Assembly (NCBI GenBank): GCA_000708835.1
Contig: DF237110.1
Location: 1-64,000 of the forward strand
From: Klebsormidium nitens
Taxonomy: Eukaryota > Streptophyta > Klebsormidiophyceae > Klebsormidiales > Klebsormidiaceae
Reading direction: 5' to 3'
DNA: 64,000 bases
Below are positions 55,503 to 64,000 of the stretch, one piece after another. Position numbers and translations under genes: made by a program. The notes under the pieces were generated by a model that searched no databases, was not told where the DNA came from, and worked only from the letters and a program-made list of their open reading frames with translations. The stretch's first letter is position 1; each line of letters begins with the position of its first letter.

Positions 55503-58469
55503 TTAACAATGTCTGAAACTAACGGTGCATAACGGAAGCTCGTAATAGGTATCGTTCATCACTATAACACCGGAATTTGTGAATTCTCCGATCACCTTTC
55601 CCGGAATAGGCAACAGCAGAAATAGTATCATCTTAACCGCATTCCACCGCCCAGACTCAGATAAGAGGTGTTTCTGGCAGTACCAAACGCTCGTCGAAGG
55701 TGACGTGGCAAACCAGTCCCCGCCGCGGCCGCACGCCCTCATTTCCGGCAGCATTCCGTCTTTCAAAATGGACGGAATGTTCATTGGCGGAGTGCCGTGG
55801 AACGCGAACGTGAGCGGCGAAATGGCAGGGGAGCCGGAACCCATGAGGGATTGAAGAGCATCTGCAAAATTTCGCATGCAGAAAAGAAGCGCAAATCAAG
55901 TTGGTGAAGAGCATCGGATAGCTAAGTGTGGAAAGTGATGCCCGCTTTCTGTTAACTTTGTAAACATCAAGTAGCATGGTGCCCCGCTTCTCGCTGATTT
56001 AGGCCGGATGAAGCGGTAGCATAAAACTGACGTCCGTTGCGACTCATTCCTCAAAGTCACTGCACCTTCGAGTGCTTTTCGGATTCAAATTGGCCTTTGG
56101 CCTTTGAATCTTTTGACCACAATTTGTTCTGTGCAAATAGCTTTCTTTTTCAAAGAGCGCGAAGGTAAGAATATATTTATGTGGGATCTATACCGCAACT
56201 GGAATCATGATTGGAAGTCTTGACAAGCCCAGGTACCCGCCCGGGAACCGTTAGTATCAAGGCTCTTTGGTCTGCTCGTCTGCCTTCCTTTCTTTTCTAG
56301 GATTCTGACCCGTCTTACCTCCAAGGTTTGCCACGTGTTCCGCCATCGTATCTGAGAAGCGCTCAAACAGCAGATGCCCCGGCCGCGCGCGCTTCTTTAC
56401 GTAGAGTAGGTGAAGACGCGGGCTGGTCTTCGAGAGAAACTGATTAAGGCGCTCGACCGAGGTCAAGAACTCCAGCAGTTCCGAGGACACCTGTTTGAGA
56501 GTTCGTGTACAATCAAAACACTTTTCATCTTGAGGCGAGAATAGACGTGAGGCCCTGAAGGCGGTTCAGTTATCGCAAACTTAAAGAGAAGAGGAATGAA
56601 AGGCGCACGAGATTGCTCCCGATCTATCTGCCCACGTTAAAATCTGTCCCAAGGCCGATTGGATTAAAGCGAAGAATCTGCGACATGTGTAAGCAGTCTC
56701 TGATAAAAGCAGGCCGTACATAAGAAGGAACTCTGGCAAATGGGCAAGAAACTTTTGCGCAGTTCAAAAAAAAAGAAAAACGATTCAAAATGGAACGAAA
56801 ATACACTCACTCTCCGCCTTCTCAGCCGTTCGCAGCTTGCAATCATTGCGGCGAGCGCACGGGGGGTCCTGGGCAGTTGGTCGAAGGTGCACGTCGAAGA
56901 GAAGCCCCAGCGGATTGTGGAGAAGTCCTTCGACCCCGTAGTTTCAGCGCGCATCGTTGCAAACGTCAGCACGCGGGAGACGAGAGTCTTAGCCTCTCCT
57001 TGCCTGCTCAGTCGGAGAATAATCATCGGATTTGTTGTGCATTCTGGAATCAAGAGGGAAACGAGATGAAAATGAAACGGCTGTTTCTTTCAAAGTGCGT
57101 CTAAGGTCCTTTCCAAAGGGCCGAGAAGGATAGAAACATGGAACAGGTTGTCGGAGGTGCTCATTTTAGTTTAGTGACTGTGGAATACTTCGATTCAAGG
57201 CATTACCCTTATCATGGCTGAGACTTTTGGTCATATTGTATGTCCGAACAGTCGACAACTGAGCTCATGCGGCGCTCAGAATGCCAATGACAAACGTAAG
57301 GCTCATCAGTCAAATCTCGGATTGGGTTTGTGGTACCAATTTCCTCTGATCTTCCTTACTGTTTGCTTTGTTCATCTTTTGAAGACTCTGAAAGACTAGC
57401 CTGAGTTGTGTAAAAGCACGAGCTTGTACCTGATTCGGTCCTTGTGCGGCCGCGCTGACGTCTTCTCCACATCAACGTTGGGCCGCGGCGACTTTCGAAG
57501 CCGCTTTTCGAGGTAAAATGTCGCCTGTCCCGATACCCAGGTGGCAAAGGATAGCTCGGCTAACGCTGGCCTTATACTGACACCAAGTGTTTGAACCGGA
57601 CCCTTTCCAGCTCACTGCCAATCTGGGGCTGCCCTTGAAAGGTGGTGGCGTGAATGCTGCGTTCAGGACAAGAGTGAGTCGTTCAGACAAAATATGGTGT
57701 ACTCAGCTCCAGCAAAACGGAGCAACCAAAGCCTAACAATATCTTGGCTGGTTTGAGACTGGAATATCAGCTAGGTAAACTGTGGGAACGGTCACAGGGG
57801 TCGCCAGACTTCGTGAACAAAGACAACTGTCCAGAATCGACAGACACACTAAGCATTGCGTTTCATCGAAGCAGTGGTGCAATCCAGCTTGTTCACTCTT
57901 TTTGAAGCTCTTCTTTGTTTCCGGTGTTCTTTGGATATCAGGAGCACTGAAATCTCGAAGCAGAAGCTGACCATCCAAACATGCGGAGACGAGAGTAGGA
58001 CTGGTACTTCAGTCACTGTACGCTGGACCAAAGGGCTCTCTGCTCAGACTGCTTTTGAAGCTGGTTATTGCAGGCGGTCATAAAGAGTCCAGAAAGCCAT
58101 GACTCTCCCTTGAGCATCTGGGACCGTTTCCAAATTAAGTAGGGAGAGAGGGCTGCAACGACTAAACTTTGCCCTCCTCAGAATCTTGTTCAAGGCTCGC
58201 GCGCTTCTCAGTAACAGGTCGACCTTACTGTAGCCTGTTGACTGCAGAGTGGGAGATTGTGAACAAAAGCCACTTCGTAGCGACTAAACACAGCAAAATA
58301 ACTCCACGAATATCGTGAACGTGTGCTGGCTGCTGGAGCACAAACCTCTCATTCAATCAGCAGCAGCTCCTAAGAAAAGCTTACCCCTGCCGCTTTGCCA
58401 CCACGCCCAACAGCACCAGCTCGCCGTCAAGAAGACGAAGAGAAAGAGCAGCAGCCAGAACGCGCCCAT
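55503..58469 (-). CDS. Membrane-anchored WWE-PARP-like protein, array member 4, with one-base frameshift in WWE exon
   Basis: Exons: 58469-58385 (anchor: MGAFWLLLFLFVFLTASWCC), 57656-57430 (WWE), 57003-56811, 56490-56319, 55861-55503 (catalytic). The WWE exon is 227 bases where the phases require 226. In ATCCTTTGCCACCTGG it has three T where members 2 and 3 have two; beyond that T the expected frame reads ATW, then SGQATF and on to a proper GTACAAG donor. This is either a real inactivating frameshift or a sequence error in a T run. The other exons are clean, all with GT donors. The catalytic exon carries FAFHGTPPMNI, RGGDWFATSPSTS, then WYC, GVIVMND and YELPLCTV. As in member 2, His and Tyr of the triad are kept and the Glu position is not Glu. 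Confidence 0.62.
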
Positions 58470-58599
58470 GGTGTTCCAACTCGGACTATGCACCTACCAG
58501 CTACAAGTATCAAGCGGGTCATTCAAGCCGGTTCTGCTGGAATGAATCTGCTTTTTGTGGCTCAAATTGAAGGTTCTTCGAACTTTTGCATTGCACCCT

Positions 58600-58672
58600 C
58601 AAGTCCTGTATGTACCGGTCATCTCAGACATTGGCAGTCACCAAGAGACGTCCGGTACGTACCGGAGATGCT
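58600..58672 (-). promoter_or_regulatory. Palindromic upstream block of array member 4
   Basis: TGTATGTACCGGTCATCTCA is followed by GTCCGGTACGTACCGGAGATG, the same paired motif as upstream of members 2 and 3, about 135 bp before the ATG at 58469. Confidence 0.5.
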
Positions 58673-58844
58673 CATGCAGAAACCCAAGCAGTACAAAACT
58701 CCATTGCATGCTGGCGCACCTATCACAGCCGTCCGATCTTGGAGTGCACATCAAGCTTCAGATGAATGCTTTCTAAGACCGAAAACGTGAGCTAGACCTC
58801 TGCCATGAGCTGCAAGAAGACTCTGGTAACTCCCATTTCACTTT

Positions 58845-59010
58845 AGAGCCATTCACTTAGGATAGGCGCCCGGGAGACGGGTAGGGTTGGTATGGTGGTT
58901 AGGGTGGGTTCGGGTGCGGAGCAGGTGATTCTGTTGGTTAAAATTTTTAGTTTGTTTGCCCGGGTACCTTGGATCTTAAGTTAAATGGCTCCTAAGTGAA
59001 ATGGGATTTA
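58845..59010. mobile_element. Telomere-like foldback/MITE-like element, copy 6
   Basis: The left arm reads CCCATTTCACTTTAGAGCCA, then TTCACTTAGGA. The complement of the right arm reads CCCATTTCACTTAGGAGCCA, then TTTAACTTAAGA. The arms close on CCCGGG or CCCGGGC. The core is GGTAGGGTTGG, GGTTAGGGTGGGTTCGGG and GTGCGGAGC. Confidence 0.8.
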
Positions 59011-59184
59011 CCAGTATTGCAAGAAGGGCAATGTTGCTGATTGATTAATCGAGGCCGTCCACTCTGTTTCAACGTTAACGCCGACGAGATACTGACGGTT
59101 GGAGGCTTCAAGTTTCCCAGCTACTTCTCTCGAGTACGAACTTCGACATCATGCTGACGCACTAAAGAAGCGCCGAACCTATAC

Positions 59185-59430
59185 CGGTAACTCTCGTGTG
59201 ACCTAACGGGCGTGTGACTTAAGATACGAGCTACCCGGGCACTTCAAACTAAAAACCTAATCCAAATAACCANNNNNNNNNNNNNNNNNNNNNNNNNNNN
59301 NNNNNNNNNNNNNNNNNNNNNNNNNNNNNNNNNNNNNNNNNNNNNNNNNNNNNNNNNNNNNNNNNNNNNNNNNNNNNNNNNNNNNNNNNNNNNNNCACGT
59401 CTCTTAGGTCACACGAGAGTTATCGGAGTG
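59185..59430. mobile_element. Telomere-like foldback element, copy 7, containing the assembly gap
   Basis: The left arm has TAACTCTCGTGTGACCTAA near 59190-59210. The right arm after the gap reads TTAGGTCACACGAGAGTTA (~59405-59423), its exact complement. Inside the left part, CTACCCGGGC and AAAAACCTAATCC match the end of the core seen in other copies. The rest of the core is unsequenced. Confidence 0.75.
59273..59395. other. Assembly gap (123 N)
   Basis: A run of N inside the foldback element. The gap length may be an estimate. Hairpin-forming inverted repeats are a likely reason the sequence could not be closed. Confidence 0.99.
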
Positions 59431-60462
59431 CCGAACCTTGTAAGGGGCAGAAGTAATCACATTCTGAGCCGTTTGCTCGCGATGCCCATGGCTGTGTGCG
59501 CGGCAAGCTTCAATCTCAACATGTGGTTTCCGAAGAAGCTAAGGTTATCAGCTTATGCACGTTGGCAGGCACGTGACCCGACCCTTCAGCGGCGGGCCGG
59601 GCTCTCACGATCTTGCACGGCGAAAGCGAGTTGCTGCTGATGAAACCAACGGGCATAAATTCTGTTTTAGGAGTGCTGCGCTGTTCACGACGGTCAGTCA
59701 TCATCATAAGCTTGGTCGACACGTCATGCTCTGGCCGGACTGATAGACAATTTGCCTATACCACTCAAGATAATTTATGATTGCCCTATGCGAGGCAACA
59801 TGCCTCGATCTGCAACATACTAAGCTAAGTTGCCAATCAGCATCTGGCATGCACGTACGACGGTAACAAAACACGCTGTCACATATGTACGAAAAAACAT
59901 GCGAATGCTTAGGTTATCGGGAAAGGTCGGGCGTCCATTGTCGTACAATTCGTCGCTGGAAGCCTGGTATAATTTTGATACAAGACATGCGCTGCGGCCA
60001 AGCTGCCGAACAGTTTTTGCTGTTATAAGCCCAGAGAAAAACGTCTGATGACCTGCATGTGACTTTCGCTTGCTAGCTGCGCATGAAGGTCGCGGGCCCG
60101 CGCTCCCGGCCGTGCTTTTTTGGAGGCGTTCGTCTGTGTCTCGCGTGTGCGATCGGAGATCCACTAATTGCACACTAACTCATCAACCCACATCCTAAGG
60201 TGCTCCCGTTTTACGATCCAACATCCTCCCTACCTGTCACAGAACACAAAGTCGGTGGTGCCAAAACGTGCCCTTCAAAAGGGGAGTGTTCCGTTCTCAA
60301 TCACTCACATTCAAGGCCGGGATGACTAACTTGAGTTACACACGTCGAGATCTACGTTCAACAATCGCTCAACTCCTGCTCGCCCTCACCCTATATCTCG
60401 TCCGGCGTTGCCAGCCCCGAGCAGAGATTCTGAGCAAGGCTACACAAATCTCAATAATTAGA
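59431..60462. other. Spacer without gene
   Basis: Only short overlapping frames without splice signals or recognisable domains. A small GC-rich patch (GGTCGCGGGCCCGCGCTCCC) lies near 60089. Confidence 0.45.
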
Positions 60463-63197
60463 TTACGAGCGTATCACACTTTGGACTATTTTAACCTCTT
60501 GACAAAACGCGTGAACGGCTGTGATAAACTCCAGGCCGTGCGTGTCGGCTACATCCAGGTCCGCGCCCGGAATGTCATGGTAAACGGCGTCCCGGAACAG
60601 CGGAACGGACTCGCGGGTGGCCTCCCCGAGTATCTCCTTATCGCTCGCAATCGCTAGCACCGGCTGCTTGACCTGGGGGAAAAGGACGCCAATGTTTCTT
60701 CGCGCGCTATACATTGCTGAGTTTTCTGCAACGTCCCTACTCAAAGCAAAAGCTGTAGGGGTGCTAGCGGAGAGGGTGTTGCACGCTGCGAAGAAGTGCT
60801 GAACCGTCACAAGAAGTCGTCAAACGAGCTCGATCTAGAAGAGGGCATGCCGTCGCCGCCTTCCTTCTCGAGTTACAACAATCCGTCAAAGTTTTGGTGA
60901 CTTACAGGATTCAGTACTCAAATAAGGTGTAGAAAAGAGATTGCCGTCCGCTTTTGCAAGTATGCTAGCTCACAACTGTCTTGCTGCAGCACAAGCTTCG
61001 CAGATTGGGTTTCGGTCCGACGACATACTCAAATCAATATCTTCTCGAAACAAGTTCTTTCGTCCAAGCACAAGTCAGCAGGCCAGCTTCCAACGTGCGC
61101 AAAGCCCTGAAGGATCATGGCCATAAAGTAAAGCTATCAAAACGACGCGATGCCGAATCCGCAGACAAACAGCTTGGAAGCAGGAATGGGCAGCCCGTAC
61201 ACGTCACCGGGTTGACGCGCGTCCGAAGCAGGCGGCAGTGAGCTGGGGACGCTCAGAAGATTGAAAAGCGAGATACACGGAATAAGAGCAAAAGACACGG
61301 ACAGAGCGTTTTGTGGCAACCTCTACAGAATGCGCACTCATAGATTTGACAGCAGGGCCGCCCACCTGTTCGATCAGGCTCCTGACGTCCGCCCGCCCAA
61401 TCGCGCGGTGCGCCCACGCTTTCGTCTCTTTGGTCTGGAGCGCGCCCACCAGGAAATCAACCTTGCGCCCGAAGTTCATCCCCGGATAATGTTCACAGAG
61501 GAGCGTCCACTGCTGCGCGAGTTCGCTCCCGTCGTCGCTGTACGTTGGCGGTGCTTCGTCAGCAAGCTTTTTCTGCCATTCCTCGTTCAGGAGGGGGATC
61601 CCCCAGAGCGCCAGCCGGCGAACGCTGGAAGGGTGCGTGGCGGCGATCCAGAGGGCCACTCCGGCGCCTGCCGAAGGGATAGCAAATTCCAAGAATAAGG
61701 GGCAGGACAGTGTGCAGAAATAACCCAGGAGGTTTTACACTAGTCTTGACGCCTTTTCTGTTTCACACCCTCGTTTTCTTCGGCAAGGATAGACAGGACT
61801 CACTCCGACTTGAAACTGTCATGGGTTTGCAACAAGAGCATATCCGCAGATAAGTCTTGATAGCAAGAGGGTTCTGAAAACCAGACCAGGTACAGTGGGC
61901 CTTTGACACCGGCGCATCGGCCGTGTACAGCAACGTGTGAGTTGTTACGTGTGATGAGAATGTTCCTTCTGAAAGATGTGCGAAAGGAAAGTGCGTAATC
62001 AGGATCTGCTCGGATTCAAAAATTCCTCGCTCTAATCAACACTTTGGAAAGTTGATTCAGTCATTCTTTCCTTCCATGTGGCTTTCCTTATGAGGGTTTT
62101 TACTCCCAGTTCGACAGTAAGCTTAGCACTTGACACCGCTTCCAAAGGCCGTCACACCGAAAAGCACTCTCCCACCTGTGTGGTGTCCAACGTAGTCCAC
62201 CGCCTCTCCCAGCCGGAGCGCTTTTACCGCCTCTAGCGTTCCTTCGGACAGCGCCGCCAGGTCCGGTTCCTCCTCCGGACGGTACGAGAGGCCGTGTCCG
62301 GGAAGGTCGAGGGCGATGGCTAGGTAACCCTTCTCCGCAAACCCTGGGTTAAAAGACCGGTTAGTGTTCGGTGTCGGTCCCGGTGGTCTGAGAGGATAGG
62401 TTGCTCAATAACGTCTGGCTGAGTAGTTGGCTGTACAGAAGATTTAGAAGGCCAATTCAGCTTCAGCGAACTCCTAAAATTCTGATCAGGACCAGAATTG
62501 CATACAAAGAGCTTTGTTGAAGGAGAAAAACAGCTATTTTTGATTGTTGAGACTGGTCGGATTGCTTGTGCCTCTCAGCCAACAGATCCTTCTAAAATAT
62601 GGGAGGTAGGTCACCGACAAGCTGAACAATCAAGGGTTCCTCTTATAAAAGATGAGAAAAGCAGGTTTTCAAGAACTCCATGATGTCTTGAAGAAGGATG
62701 TAAAGGGGTCAAGGCCATACCTTTTGCATTGAACAAGCGCTTCTTTTCCTAAAGACATTCCTAACAAAACTCCACTATGGGTGGGAGCCTTCAGTAGTGA
62801 GCATGATTCAGGGGTACGAGCAGGATGCCCTACCATCTTTCGTTCCCTAAACTCTAGACGAGCTTGACAGCGGGTCACAGAACTCCACCCCTTTGTGAAT
62901 TGCAAGTATCTCCAAGCTAGTCAGGGTCGGGCGCAGCAACCAAATATGGTCAAGTGGCAAATCTCTAGAAAGTGTTGTGTGCAATCCATATGATTCACAG
63001 ACACTAACCAAAAACTTCGATATGGCATCCACAATCTGCTCACCAGGGAGCACTGCATCAAACATGGCCCCCGACTCTGGCGACTGATGCAGCAGGATGA
63101 GCGGGGTCGCCCCATCTGTGCCTGCCCTCCTGTAATGCACCTGCCCTTTGGCGGTGTCCACGTAACCTTTTCTGATGAGAGGAGAACCGCTGGACAT
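60463..63197 (-). CDS. Alpha/beta hydrolase-fold protein with His at the nucleophile elbow, four exons
   Basis: Exons: 63197-63044, 62343-62176, 61667-61366, 60672-60463; phases agree and the product is 277 residues. Acceptors are strong, for example CCTTTTCCCCCAG before exon 4. The fold's marks are in order: oxyanion-loop HQSP (37-40), DLPGHG (64-69), the elbow GHHTG (104-108), ALWIAATHPSSVRRLALWG after it, an acid candidate in ASDKE (Asp219) and the terminal THG (His253). The central residue of the G-x-Nuc-x-G elbow is His106, not Ser, Cys or Asp. Bacterial relatives with an HTGA elbow exist, as far as I recall, so this looks like a lineage feature, not a mutation. No signal or membrane segment is obvious. 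The substrate is unknown. The start is the only in-frame ATG upstream of the fold. Confidence 0.85.
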
Positions 63198-64000
63198 TGC
63201 AACGTTTCTGCTTAGACTTGCCACAGCTTTACTGTACTGGCAGACCGTCTTTTTGAAAAACCTCAATTGACCGCGCGTACAAACAGAGTGTGAGAAAAAG
63301 ACGCGTTCAAATTTTTGAGTCTGTCAAAGGGCCAGCACCGAAGATCAGTCCCCTTTTTCTTTTTCAAGCGGATTATGAGAGCATCAGAGCGGCAGCCCCT
63401 AATGAAGCTCGCAATTACGTCAAGAACCTGAGTCCATTGTTGCGCAGACCGACAAATCCACAGCTCAGCAGTCTTCTTTTTCACAAATCGAAGGCGCTGC
63501 AAGTGCTTTCTGCTGCAGCTTGCAGGCTTCAGCTTCTGGCTTGATTCGCAAAAAATGTTCGGAAGGAGAAGACCTGAGCGATCATAGTAGCAAGCGCTGC
63601 CCTCGCAGAAGAGCCGAACAGCTTTTCGCACTGCATACTGCAGGATGAGGCTCATACTGCAAGGACCAAAGTGCTCGGCTCAGAGCAGAGGGCGCAGACG
63701 CCAGCCAAAAAGCCGGCGCGAGCAGAATTGTAAGCGGGCGGAATCGTCATATCCAAACTGCCCACCAGGTCAAAACGACTTGGCTAGGTCCCAGTACGTT
63801 CTCTACAAGTTTCCACCATCGTTGGGTGTCATTTGACCGGTCCAATTGAATGCCCAAAATATCCATTTTAGCTGGGAAAGTCAGACATAGGGCCACTTCG
63901 TACTTGACACTGAGGGCTCCACCAGGTTGCGTTGACCCGAAAATGGGTGCAAATGGTAGCCAATAGGCCATACGAGACGTCCACGAATTTTGGTGGACGC
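63198..64000. other. Spacer upstream of the hydrolase gene
   Basis: This contains the hydrolase promoter region and nothing else I can support. Frames on both strands (for example minus 63263-63655) lack a coding signal or domain. Confidence 0.45.

Overview
This is a nuclear-type eukaryotic window, most likely from a plant-lineage organism. A streptophyte green alga of the Klebsormidium kind would fit, but the sequence alone does not prove it. Genes are split by GT-AG introns of a few hundred bases. Exons are GC-rich and CpG-rich, introns and spacers closer to 50% GC. The best-conserved gene is an organellar-type MnmE with a long N-terminal extension. I rebuilt gene models by hand from splice signals, codon phase and comparison between paralogues inside the window; none has transcript support here.

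Left part (1-20.3 kb): a terminal exon of a probable sugar-transferase-like protein (2-442); a two-exon small secreted Cys-rich protein on the minus strand (4432-5238); and a 16-exon gene (8657-20135) for a roughly 1,438-residue membrane-anchored protein. That protein joins a fucosyltransferase-like GT-B domain, a galactosyltransferase-like GT-A domain and a long, more divergent C-terminal half. A 29-30 bp tandem repeat begins inside its last codons.

Middle part (21-39.5 kb): an intact eight-exon MnmE gene (21098-28204) followed by decayed tandem copies. The repeating unit is MnmE plus a neighbouring single-exon gene for a protein with four CxxC-x22-CxxC modules. Copy 1 has intact MnmE and a dead CxxC gene. 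Copy 2 has MnmE remnants and an intact CxxC gene (34267-35544). Copy 3 has only MnmE remnants. Inside MnmE and its remnants, the intron-exon junctions of exons 5 and 6 are themselves echoed in tandem with a period of about 110-130 bp.

Right part (40.4-58.5 kb): a tandem array of four minus-strand paralogues built from an N-terminal membrane anchor (three of four), a WWE-like domain, two family-specific segments and a PARP-like ADP-ribosyltransferase domain. The second is intact apart from one GC donor. The first lacks a visible anchor exon and has a damaged donor. The third is a pseudogene. The fourth has a one-base frameshift in its WWE exon. Three members share a palindromic block about 110-140 bp upstream of their start codons. 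The last gene (60463-63197, minus) is a four-exon alpha/beta hydrolase with His at the nucleophile position.

Seven scattered foldback elements share a core resembling degenerate telomere repeat (GGTTAGGGTGGGTACGGGTG). One contains the window's only assembly gap (59273-59395). I found no tRNA, rRNA or CRISPR array.
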